NCBI GenBank assembly: GCA_934365945.1
Contig: CAKRNE010000013.1
Coordinates: forward strand, 1-60,053
Direction: 5' to 3'
From: an uncultured Agathobacter sp.
GTDB taxonomy: Bacteria > Bacillota > Clostridia > Lachnospirales > Lachnospiraceae
DNA: 60,053 bases
Shown in pieces: positions 33,115 to 40,391 of the stretch (its first letter is position 1; each line of letters opens with the position of its first letter). The notes under the pieces are model-generated. The model was not told where the DNA came from, made no database searches, and saw only the letters and a list, made by a program, of their open reading frames with translations. Both the position numbers and the translations under genes were made by a program.

Positions 33115-34194
33115 ATGTACAGGAAAATTTTAAAGATAATAACAGTACTCTTTATGGCACTGGTGATTATTGTTCCGGTGACAGTCAAGAAGCTGCCGGC
33201 AATAAATGAAAAATATGCCATGGCAGAGGAGCTTGAAAATAATGTACTGCAGAATTATGTCAGGGCATCAGCCCTGGCAAAGGAAAAGAAGAATCCGGAT
33301 GATATATTAAAATCGACAGACAATCAGGATGGCGACCTGAAAATAGAGCTGCCAGCTTCCGTAGGAAAGTCAAAGCAGGACGTTTCCGTGGAGACAGATT
33401 ATCTGACGCAGACAGTATATGTAAAGCTTAAAACAGATGAGGAAAACTATTTCACAGACTATTCAATAACCGGAAATTCAGATTATATTGACTCTATGCA
33501 ATATTACAAAAATGATGGAGCCGGTGTTATTGCTATCGCAACAGACAAGCTGTATGAGACAAAGTATCTGATAAAAAACGGAAGCCTTTATATTAAATTT
33601 GTCAATTTACATGACATATATGACAAGGTTGTTGTGATAGATGCAGGCCATGGAAGCAGAATGAGCGGCGCTGTGCGAAATGGTGTGTATGAAAAAGATA
33701 TAAATCTTGATATTGTGCTGGCATTAAAAAATCTGCTCGATGATTATTCCGGCGACAAAAAGATAGGTGTTTTTTACACCAGGACCACAGATGTCAATCC
33801 AACCCTCCAGCAGAGAGCGGCACTGGCAAATAAGGCAGAAGCTGATTTATTTATCAGTGTGCACTGTAATTCATATGAGACCGGCAATTTTACCGCAATC
33901 CACGGTACACAGGTGCTTTACAGTCAGTCTGATGACCGTAAGCTTGGCAGTAAAAGGCTGGCGCAGATATGTATGGACAATGTGACAAAAGAGACTGGAA
34001 GCAGTGCATTTGGACTGCTTGAGGCAGACAATATATATATAATAAGGACAAGCGATGCTCCGGTTGCACTTGTTGAGGTTGGATATATGACGAACCGTGA
34101 AGAGCTTGACAATCTGACCAATCCGGATTATCAGAAAAAGGCGGCACAGGGCATATATAATGCGATAATGCAGGCATTTGATGAGGGATACTAG
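33115..34194 (+). CDS. N-acetylmuramoyl-L-alanine amidase (Amidase_3)
   Basis: 359 residues. A signal or anchor helix (LKIITVLFMALVIIVPVTV) and a beta-rich N-terminal region (about 70-170, AMIN-like) precede the catalytic domain. Zinc ligands are H179 (DAGHG), E193 (YEKDINL) and H250 (SVHCNS); E321 (LVEVGYMTN) is the catalytic acid. It cleaves the peptide from muramic acid in peptidoglycan. The start sits right after the protease stop (TGATATG), so translation is probably coupled. Confidence 0.9.
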   Translation: MYRKILKIITVLFMALVIIVPVTVKKLPAINEKYAMAEELENNVLQNYVRASALAKEKKNPDDILKSTDNQDGDLKIELPASVGKSKQDVSVETDYLTQTVYVKLKTDEENYFTDYSITGNSDYIDSMQYYKNDGAGVIAIATDKLYETKYLIKNGSLYIKFVNLHDIYDKVVVIDAGHGSRMSGAVRNGVYEKDINLDIVLALKNLLDDYSGDKKIGVFYTRTTDVNPTLQQRAALANKAEADLFISVHCNSYETGNFTAIHGTQVLYSQSDDRKLGSKRLAQICMDNVTKETGSSAFGLLEADNIYIIRTSDAPVALVEVGYMTNREELDNLTNPDYQKKAAQGIYNAIMQAFDEGY

Positions 34195-34336
34195 CATACA
34201 GTCATGCAAATATCCGGATCAAAAGCTTGTATGAATTTTAAACTGCAGCATCAGAAAAGCATAACGCAGCAAGTTGCGCGGTCCGGCAATAATTGTACCA
34301 ATACAATAATGAAACACAATAGAGAGGATATATGAT

Positions 34337-34930
34337 ATGACAAAAATAATATTTGCAACAGGAAACAAGGATAAGCTCAGAGAAATCAAAGAAATACTTT
34401 CAGACTGCGATGTGGAGATTCAGTCAATGAAGGAAGCCGGTATCAATGTGGATATCGTGGAGGATGGAAAGACCTTTGAGGACAACGCACTCATTAAGGC
34501 GCGTGCAATTGCGGCGCACACAGATGCAATTGTTTTAGCAGACGACTCAGGGCTTGAGATTGACTATCTGAACAAGGAGCCGGGAGTATATTCAGCGCGT
34601 TATATGGGAGAAGATACTTCCTATGATATAAAGAATAATAACCTTATAGAACGCCTTGACGGTGTGCCAAAGGAAAAGCGAACAGCACGCTTCGTTTGCG
34701 CTATCGCAGCAGTGCTGCCGGATGGAAAGGAGCTTGTGACCAGACAGACTATGGAGGGCTATATCGGCTGGGAGATAGCAGGAGCCAACGGATTTGGTTA
34801 TGATCCTATATTCTATCTTGATGAGTACGGCTGCTCTTCGGCAGAGCTCACACCACAGCAGAAGAATGCCATAAGCCATCGTGGCAAGGCACTTCGCGCC
34901 ATGAAGGATATGCTTGTGAAAGTGTTATAA
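34337..34930 (+). CDS. rdgB: Non-canonical purine NTP pyrophosphatase (RdgB/HAM1)
   Basis: 197 residues, the standard length. It begins KIIFATGNKDKLREIKEI, carries ADDSGLEID for metal binding, FGYDPIF and the closing SHRGKALRAM. It removes ITP, XTP and dITP from the nucleotide pool. It is the last gene before the second tRNA cluster. Confidence 0.93.
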   Translation: MTKIIFATGNKDKLREIKEILSDCDVEIQSMKEAGINVDIVEDGKTFEDNALIKARAIAAHTDAIVLADDSGLEIDYLNKEPGVYSARYMGEDTSYDIKNNNLIERLDGVPKEKRTARFVCAIAAVLPDGKELVTRQTMEGYIGWEIAGANGFGYDPIFYLDEYGCSSAELTPQQKNAISHRGKALRAMKDMLVKVL

Positions 34931-34941
34931 CACAGCAAAAA

Positions 34942-34980
34942 GGCTGCCGGAAAGCGCTTTTGCGCTGTCCGGTAATTGCC
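34942..34980 (+). terminator. GC-rich hairpin after rdgB
   Basis: CCGG and AGCGC pair with GCGCT and CCGG around TTTT, with a small internal loop. No T run follows directly, so factor-independent termination is uncertain. Confidence 0.45.
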
Positions 34981-35014
34981 TTGAAAAAAATTTAAAAAAA
35001 AATAAAAAAAGTTG

Positions 35015-35043
35015 TTGACAGAATGACTTCTTTGCTATATACT
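35015..35043 (+). promoter_or_regulatory. Promoter of the second tRNA cluster
   Basis: TTGACA (35015-35020), a 17-bp spacer and TATACT (35038-35043), 40 bp before the first tRNA and after a run of A residues that could act as an UP element. Confidence 0.8.
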
Positions 35044-35082
35044 AATTCTTGCGTCACGGAAAGAACGCAAAACAAAATCCTT

Positions 35083-35157
35083 CGGGGTGTGGCTCAGCTT
35101 GGCTAGAGCGCCTGGTTTGGGACCAGGAGGTCGCAGGTTCGAATCCTGTCACCCCGA
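35083..35157 (+). tRNA. tRNA-Pro (anticodon TGG)
   Basis: The acceptor CGGGGTG pairs with CACCCCG. The anticodon stem CCTGG/CCAGG holds TTTGGGA, giving TGG. Confidence 0.95.
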
Positions 35158-35163
35158 CTACAT

Positions 35164-35234
35164 GCGGGTGTAGTTCAATGGTAGAACACCAGCCTTCCAA
35201 GCTGGATACGTGGGTTCGATTCCCATCACCCGCT
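35164..35234 (+). tRNA. tRNA-Gly (anticodon TCC)
   Basis: The acceptor GCGGGTG pairs with CACCCGC. The anticodon stem CCAGC/GCTGG holds CTTCCAA, giving TCC. Confidence 0.95.
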
Positions 35235-35265
35235 TAGATATTGCAAGATTTGCAGTATCGCATGT

Positions 35266-35339
35266 GTGTCTGTAGCTCAGTTGGATAGAGCACCGGCCTT
35301 CTAAGCCGGGTGTCGGGGGTTCGAATCCCTTCAGGCACA
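35266..35339 (+). tRNA. tRNA-Arg (anticodon TCT)
   Basis: The acceptor GTGTCTG pairs with CAGGCAC. The anticodon stem CCGGC/GCCGG holds CTTCTAA, giving TCT. Confidence 0.95.
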
Positions 35340-35385
35340 TTTCTTATTTCATATTAATTCCATATGGACCATATGAAGTAAATAT

Positions 35386-35460
35386 GGTGGGTATAGCGCA
35401 GTTGGTTAGCGCGCCAGATTGTGGCTCTGGAGGCCCAGGGTTCGAATCCCTGTATCCACC
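35386..35460 (+). tRNA. tRNA-His (anticodon GTG)
   Basis: The acceptor GTGGGTA pairs with TATCCAC, and the extra G at 35386 pairs with C at 35460, the His-specific G-1:C73 pair. The anticodon stem CCAGA/TCTGG holds TTGTGGC, giving GTG. Confidence 0.95.
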
Positions 35461-35527
35461 CTTTGCATTAGTGCAAAAGTGTCGTGCGCATTATATGCGT
35501 ATCCGTGCGGCGCACGAGTATTACTCA

Positions 35528-35599
35528 AGGGCTATCGCCAAGCGGTAAGGCACAGGATTTTGATTCCTGCATTCGTTGGTTCGAATCCAACTAGCCCTG
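35528..35599 (+). tRNA. tRNA-Gln (anticodon TTG)
   Basis: The acceptor AGGGCTA pairs with TAGCCCT. The anticodon stem CAGGA/TCCTG holds TTTTGAT, giving TTG. Confidence 0.95.
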
Positions 35600-35617
35600 T
35601 TACAATCTAATAGATAT

Positions 35618-35690
35618 GGGATATTAGCTCAGGTGGTAGAGCACTTGACTTTTAATCAAGTTGTCCGGGGTTCGAATCCCCGATGTCTCA
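35618..35690 (+). tRNA. tRNA-Lys (anticodon TTT)
   Basis: The acceptor GGGATAT pairs with ATGTCTC (two G:T pairs). The anticodon stem CTTGA/TCAAG holds CTTTTAA, giving TTT. Confidence 0.95.
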
Positions 35691-35698
35691 TTAAAATG

Positions 35699-35723
35699 CG
35701 TCTCTCTCGGAGAGACGTTTTTT
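35699..35723 (+). terminator. Terminator of the second tRNA cluster
   Basis: An 8-bp stem CGTCTCTC/GAGAGACG is followed by TTTTTT. Confidence 0.85.
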
Positions 35724-35730
35724 AATGCAA

Positions 35731-35759
35731 GACATCGTAGGGTTCGAACCCTGGACAAC
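35731..35759 (-). repeat. Inverted partial copy of the tRNA-Lys 3' half
   Basis: Read on the minus strand this stretch gives GTTGTCCAGGGTTCGAA then CCCTACGATGTC. This closely follows the variable-loop and T-arm part of the tRNA-Lys just upstream (GTTGTCCGGGGTTCGAA...CGATGTC). It is a tRNA fragment, not a gene. It may be the remnant of an integration or inversion event. Confidence 0.6.
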
Positions 35760-35821
35760 GTAGTTACAGGGGCGCTGGACAGAGAAAAATATCTTGACGT
35801 TTTCGTGTTTTTCTATTATCA

Positions 35822-35853
35822 TTGTTAACCGTAGGAATAATTATAGTTGACAA
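35822..35853. promoter_or_regulatory. BirA (biotin repressor) operator of bioB
   Basis: TTGTTAACC, 14 bases, then AGTTGACAA. This is one mismatch in each inner position from the known BirA consensus (TTGTTAACC-N14/15-GGTTAACAA). The right half overlaps the -35 box of the bioB promoter, so bound BirA would block transcription when biotin is plentiful. Confidence 0.8.
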
Positions 35854-35876
35854 TGGTATCAAATGATATGTATTAT
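35847..35876 (+). promoter_or_regulatory. bioB promoter
   Basis: TTGACA (35847-35852), an 18-bp spacer and TATTAT (35871-35876). The -35 box lies inside the BirA half-site. Confidence 0.7.
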
Positions 35877-35921
35877 ACTTATTAAATGAGAGAAGAAACA
35901 CAGGACACAAAGGAGATTAAA

Positions 35922-36899
35922 ATGGATCCAATAACACTGGCACAGGAGATAATAGACGGAAGAAGAATAACAAGGGATGATGACTTATCATTTTTCCTGA
36001 CATGTGATTTAGACGAGCTTGGCAGAGGCGCGGATATGATCAGGGAAAAGTTCATTGGGGACAAGGTAGACCTGTGCTCCATCATAAACGGACGAAGCGG
36101 AAAATGTCCGGAGGACTGCAAGTATTGTGCGCAGTCAGCACATAATCATACAAACTGTGAGGTTTATGATTTTTTACCTGAGGAGAAAATACTTGAGGCC
36201 TGTAGGATGAATGAGAGAGAAGGCGTAGACCGTTTTTCTATAGTTACGGCAGGAAAAGCACTCACAGGTGAGGAGTTTGACAAGGCAATACATGCATATG
36301 GGACGATGAACAGAGAATGTAAGATTGATTTATGTGCATCAATGGGCTTTCTTTCAGCGGAGCAGCTTCACAGACTGCATGAGGCAGGTGTGAGCAGCTA
36401 TCACCACAATATAGAGACCTCAAAGCGCAATTTCCCGAATATATGCACCACACACACCTATGACATGAAGATAGAGACACTTAAAAAGGTGAAGGCAGAG
36501 GGCATGTATGCATGCTCAGGCGGTATCATCGGAATGGGTGAGACCTGGGAGGACAGGCTTGATATGGCAGTAAGCCTTGCAGAGGTAGGAGTGGATTCCA
36601 TTCCGCTTAATGCGCTTATGCCGATTGTAGGTACTCCGCTTGAGGGACTTGAGCATATCAGTGAGCCTGATATACTGCGTACAGTGTCATTTTTCAGATA
36701 TATAAATCCAAAGGCTGACATACGCCTCGGCGCCGGAAGAGCACTTCTTACAAATGACGGAGAGCTTGCATTCAAGTCGGGAGCGTCAGCCACAATCACA
36801 GGAAACATGCTTACGACAGTAGCCTGTGCCACAATCAGGAGTGACAAGGAAATGCTTGAGGGCATGGGCAGGGATGTGACACCTGAGTACATGAAATAA
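35922..36899 (+). CDS. bioB: Biotin synthase
   Basis: 325 residues from the ATG after AAAGGAGATTAAA. An in-frame ATG at 35886 would place the ribosome site inside the gene. The radical-SAM cysteines are in CPEDCKYCAQS. Conserved NIETSKRNFPNICTTHTYD and GGIIGMGE follow, then TRNA-free barrel strands to LGAGRA. It inserts sulfur into dethiobiotin. There is no bioA, bioD or bioF beside it, so the cell may take up or otherwise obtain dethiobiotin; BioY is encoded at 20881. Confidence 0.94.
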   Translation: MDPITLAQEIIDGRRITRDDDLSFFLTCDLDELGRGADMIREKFIGDKVDLCSIINGRSGKCPEDCKYCAQSAHNHTNCEVYDFLPEEKILEACRMNEREGVDRFSIVTAGKALTGEEFDKAIHAYGTMNRECKIDLCASMGFLSAEQLHRLHEAGVSSYHHNIETSKRNFPNICTTHTYDMKIETLKKVKAEGMYACSGGIIGMGETWEDRLDMAVSLAEVGVDSIPLNALMPIVGTPLEGLEHISEPDILRTVSFFRYINPKADIRLGAGRALLTNDGELAFKSGASATITGNMLTTVACATIRSDKEMLEGMGRDVTPEYMK

Positions 36900-36918
36900 A
36901 AGTAATTATAAAAGTGTA

Positions 36919-36958
36919 AAAGATGCGTAAAACGGTATTAATTTTACGCATCTTTTTT
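36919..36958 (+). terminator. Terminator after bioB
   Basis: A 14-bp stem (AAAGATGCGTAAAA in 36919-36932 with its complement at 36942-36955) ends in TTTTTT. Confidence 0.88.
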
Positions 36959-37077
36959 AGTACAAACGACAGGTTTGGTTGCGGGGTGAAAATTTTTATT
37001 ATATAATGAAAAAAATGTGATTTAAGGGATTTATCCGGTACAGCATGGAACATGAATAGGCAATGCGGGGAAATAAC

Positions 37078-38634
37078 ATGGCTATAAGAACAGAGCAGAT
37101 GAAAGAAATTCTGGACATCAGATTTGATGATCCGCAAAAAGAAAAGGAATTGTGTATACAGATGCTTTCAGAAAGCAAGGACAGGTACACGGAAGCCTTT
37201 GGCAGGACATATCTGGGAGATGCATATCATACACTTGGACAGATTGATGAAGCCCTGCTTGAGCTTGGCAGGGGGCTTAAGCTGGCTGAGGCAGACGGAT
37301 ATGAGGAGCTGCTGTTTGTCTTGTATAATCTGATAGGAATCATATATATGTATCGTGATGATGAACAGACTGCACTGGACTATTTATTTAACGGTATTGC
37401 GCTGTCAGAAAAAGTGAACGACAAGATGATGCAGGCAACGCTCTTGTCGAATATAGCCTATGCATACAGAACCGCAGGAGCCTACGATAAAGCGGAGAAA
37501 ATGACTGACAGCTTTTATCAGATGATGTGTGAGGCATCGGAAAATGAGTTAAATGTAGAGCTTGACAAGATAGGCTATGAGACAGACAAGATAGGAATTT
37601 ATCTGTGTAGGAATGAACCGGATAAGGCGTGGGAGCTGATGCAGCTTAGCGAAATACAGGCTGATACAGGCATAGAAAAATATATTAATTTTGCATCCTA
37701 TTATGGAATAAAGGGTGATCATAAACAGTGTGCCATGTATATAGATACCGCGATGAGCATACTGGGTGAGGATGTCAACAGATATGAGAGTGTATTATAT
37801 CAGTTTGAAATAATAAGGATAGCCATAGATTCAGGGCTTTATGAAAAGGCATTGCAGATATCAGAAATCACTGAGAAGCTGATGGAAGAGAACATAAATA
37901 TCGGAAAATGGGTAAAGCTCATGGAATACCGCATAGAGATATATGAGGCGCTTGGCTGTATGGATGAGCTTAGTGAAGCCTACAAAAGGTATTTTGAATA
38001 TGATACCGTATACGAGGAAGAAAAAAAACAGGCGGCAGTGACCAGAATCAGGCGTAAGATAGAGCTGATTTATGAAATTGACAGGAAAAAGCAGATAGAG
38101 CAAAGGAAGGCCGCACTTTCTGATAAGCGCAGCAATGATGAGCTGACAGGCTTGTACAACAGATGGGGCTTAAAGAACCGGATTAATCAGCTTTATAGCG
38201 AAAATAACAGTGTGAATACCCCTCTTATGGTTGCCATTGCAGATGTCGATTTTTTTAAGGAGTATAATGATACCTATGGACACATTGCCGGAGACCGGTG
38301 CTTAAAATGTGTGGCAGATATTTTGCGACAGAATATAGGAGATGAGGGTATTATCTGCAGATATGGCGGAGATGAATTTCTTTTTGTAATGAAAGATATA
38401 TCGCAGGCGCAGGCAGAGCAGCTTTTTTCTAAGATAAGTGCAGGGCTTGCCGATAAAAATATAGAGAATAGCCGGTCAGGTGTTTCTGACAGGGTGACAA
38501 TAACTATTGGAGCAGTTATAGAGAAGCCGTTTGCGGAGACGGACTTTGAGACGATTATACATGAAGCGGATAAGGCACTTTATGAGGTGAAAAACAGCTC
38601 CAAAAATGGCTACAGAGTTAAGAAATTGGGTTAG
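37078..38634 (+). CDS. TPR-GGDEF diguanylate cyclase (tandem copy 1)
   Basis: 518 residues. About seven TPR-like helix pairs fill the first 300 (for example GDAYHTLGQIDEALLELGRGLKLAEADG). A coiled-coil segment (RRKIELIYEIDRKKQIEQRK) links them to a GGDEF domain with the catalytic motif intact at 430-434 (RYGGDEF). It lacks membrane segments and should make c-di-GMP in the cytoplasm under control of a protein or peptide bound by the TPRs. The ATG after GGGGAAATAAC is preferred to one at 37063. Its stop is 8 bases before a paralog. Confidence 0.88.
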   Translation: MAIRTEQMKEILDIRFDDPQKEKELCIQMLSESKDRYTEAFGRTYLGDAYHTLGQIDEALLELGRGLKLAEADGYEELLFVLYNLIGIIYMYRDDEQTALDYLFNGIALSEKVNDKMMQATLLSNIAYAYRTAGAYDKAEKMTDSFYQMMCEASENELNVELDKIGYETDKIGIYLCRNEPDKAWELMQLSEIQADTGIEKYINFASYYGIKGDHKQCAMYIDTAMSILGEDVNRYESVLYQFEIIRIAIDSGLYEKALQISEITEKLMEENINIGKWVKLMEYRIEIYEALGCMDELSEAYKRYFEYDTVYEEEKKQAAVTRIRRKIELIYEIDRKKQIEQRKAALSDKRSNDELTGLYNRWGLKNRINQLYSENNSVNTPLMVAIADVDFFKEYNDTYGHIAGDRCLKCVADILRQNIGDEGIICRYGGDEFLFVMKDISQAQAEQLFSKISAGLADKNIENSRSGVSDRVTITIGAVIEKPFAETDFETIIHEADKALYEVKNSSKNGYRVKKLG

Positions 38635-38642
38635 GATATAGG

Positions 38643-40247
38643 ATGGATAAGCGAAAAGAGATAATTAAATACAGGTTTGCAGATCCACAGAGGGCCTATA
38701 ATATATGCTGTGAGCTGCTTGAGCAGGGAAAGCAGTCAGGAAATGACTATGAGATTGCATATGCATATCACTATATGGGGGATGCATGCTTTTCACTGGG
38801 TGAAGTGGATGAGGCATTAAAATACCTAATGATGTCGGAAAAGGTCCAAAAGCACAATGGCTTTGATGAGCTGCGGATGAGGACATACAATATAATAGGT
38901 GTTATTTACTCAAATATGGGTGATGCGTTGCTCTCGCTGGACTATTATCAGGCTGCGATGGAGCTGGCAAGGAAATACAATGATACTGAGCTTCAAGGCA
39001 TGATTTATAACAATGTGGGAGTGTTACTGACAAATGCAGGAGATCATGCAAATGCCACACAATACTACGAAAAGGCATACGAATACTTTAATTGTGAAGG
39101 CGATGAGGATAACGAGCCGGCATGTGGCATGTTCAGGCTTTATATGAACGTAGCCGAAGGAATGAGGAATGAAAAGCGTTATGCTAACGAAAAGGCATAT
39201 CTGGATGAGGTGATGAAAATCATAAATACAGACACGCTGGTACCCATGGACAAGATTAAGCTGGTGCACGCATATGGCATGCTGTATTATGAAACAGGCG
39301 AATATGAAAAAGCATTTGATATGTGTGTGAAGGCGGTGGCTCTGTGTGAAAATAATATGAATGACATTGATTCATTTGACGATTACCGAGATATAGTAGA
39401 GCTGCTTATAAATATGGATAAAATCGGGCATATACAAGGAATACTTGAATGCCTGAGTGATATGGCCGAAAAATCAGATATAGACAAAAGGAGAATTAAG
39501 GTCTGCAGATTTCGCATACAGATATACGAAAAAACCGGTGAAAAGGAAAAGTATGCAGAGCAGCTTCGCATATACTATCAGCTTAGGAAGCGAATCAATG
39601 CTGAGAGAAACGACATAATAATTTCAGCCATAGACAATCGCTGTCGCTTAGAGGATGAGCGCAAGGAAAATAAACGCCTGAACGAGGACAATCTCAAGCT
39701 CATACGGGAGAGCGAGATTGATGAGCTGACAGGTATTTACAACAGACTTGCATTCAGGCGCCGTTATGACAGAATGTATAAATATGCTTTGCGAAATGCC
39801 TATACGTATTGTATGGGAATACTCGATATAGACTTTTTTAAAGTATATAATGATTCATATGGGCATATCAGAGGTGACAAATGTATAAAGCAGATTGCTG
39901 CGATATTAATGCATACATCTGACGGCGATTTCTGTGTAGCCAGATATGGCGGTGATGAGTTTGTATTTATGGCATATGACGTATCAGAAGAAAAGGTCAG
40001 GGATTTCTTGCAAAGACTGATAGAAAATGTAAGAAATGCAGCAATTGCATTTGATGCAAAGCCGTGTGGTACGGATAAGGTGACGATTTCTGTGGGTGCA
40101 GTTATACAGCAGCAGGCAGAAGAAGGCACTACGCTTACTGATCTTTTAAAGCTGGCTGATAAAGTGCTCTATGAGGTAAAACAAGCAGGCAAGGATGGTT
40201 ATAAAATAATGACCAAGAAAATTGCAGGTCTGAATAATAATATATGA
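38643..40247 (+). CDS. TPR-GGDEF diguanylate cyclase (tandem copy 2)
   Basis: 534 residues with the same plan as the gene upstream: TPR array (GDACFSLGEVDEALKYLMMSEKVQKHNG at the start), coiled coil, and GGDEF at 436-440 (RYGGDEF). The two share short motifs at both ends (FADPQ.A, DELTG.YNR, YGHI.GD.C), so they are an old tandem duplication. Both catalytic motifs are complete, which suggests two sensors feeding one c-di-GMP pool. They are cotranscribed. Confidence 0.88.
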   Translation: MDKRKEIIKYRFADPQRAYNICCELLEQGKQSGNDYEIAYAYHYMGDACFSLGEVDEALKYLMMSEKVQKHNGFDELRMRTYNIIGVIYSNMGDALLSLDYYQAAMELARKYNDTELQGMIYNNVGVLLTNAGDHANATQYYEKAYEYFNCEGDEDNEPACGMFRLYMNVAEGMRNEKRYANEKAYLDEVMKIINTDTLVPMDKIKLVHAYGMLYYETGEYEKAFDMCVKAVALCENNMNDIDSFDDYRDIVELLINMDKIGHIQGILECLSDMAEKSDIDKRRIKVCRFRIQIYEKTGEKEKYAEQLRIYYQLRKRINAERNDIIISAIDNRCRLEDERKENKRLNEDNLKLIRESEIDELTGIYNRLAFRRRYDRMYKYALRNAYTYCMGILDIDFFKVYNDSYGHIRGDKCIKQIAAILMHTSDGDFCVARYGGDEFVFMAYDVSEEKVRDFLQRLIENVRNAAIAFDAKPCGTDKVTISVGAVIQQQAEEGTTLTDLLKLADKVLYEVKQAGKDGYKIMTKKIAGLNNNI

Positions 40248-40332
40248 CATAAAAGGAGCCGACTGCATCGACAAACCAAATTTTGGATGGACAAGAGGCG
40301 GCACTAATTACCATGAAGATGTGTCAGGTTGA
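40246..40332 (+). pseudogene. Possible protein remnant without start codon
   Basis: A frame different from the GGDEF gene reads DIKGADCIDKPNFGWTRGG and on to TNYHEDVSG before TGA at 40330. The composition looks like real protein, but there is no start codon and the frame is closed just upstream. It could be the tail of a decayed gene, or chance. Confidence 0.2.
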
Positions 40333-40391
40333 TATAAAATAAGAGGATTAATATTTATTTCATTTAAAAATTTAGAAGCTATGGGGGAAGT

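Noticed and set aside
35049..35610. Open frames reading across the second tRNA cluster
   Set aside because: They translate tRNA genes and their antisense; cloverleaf structures explain the sequence fully.
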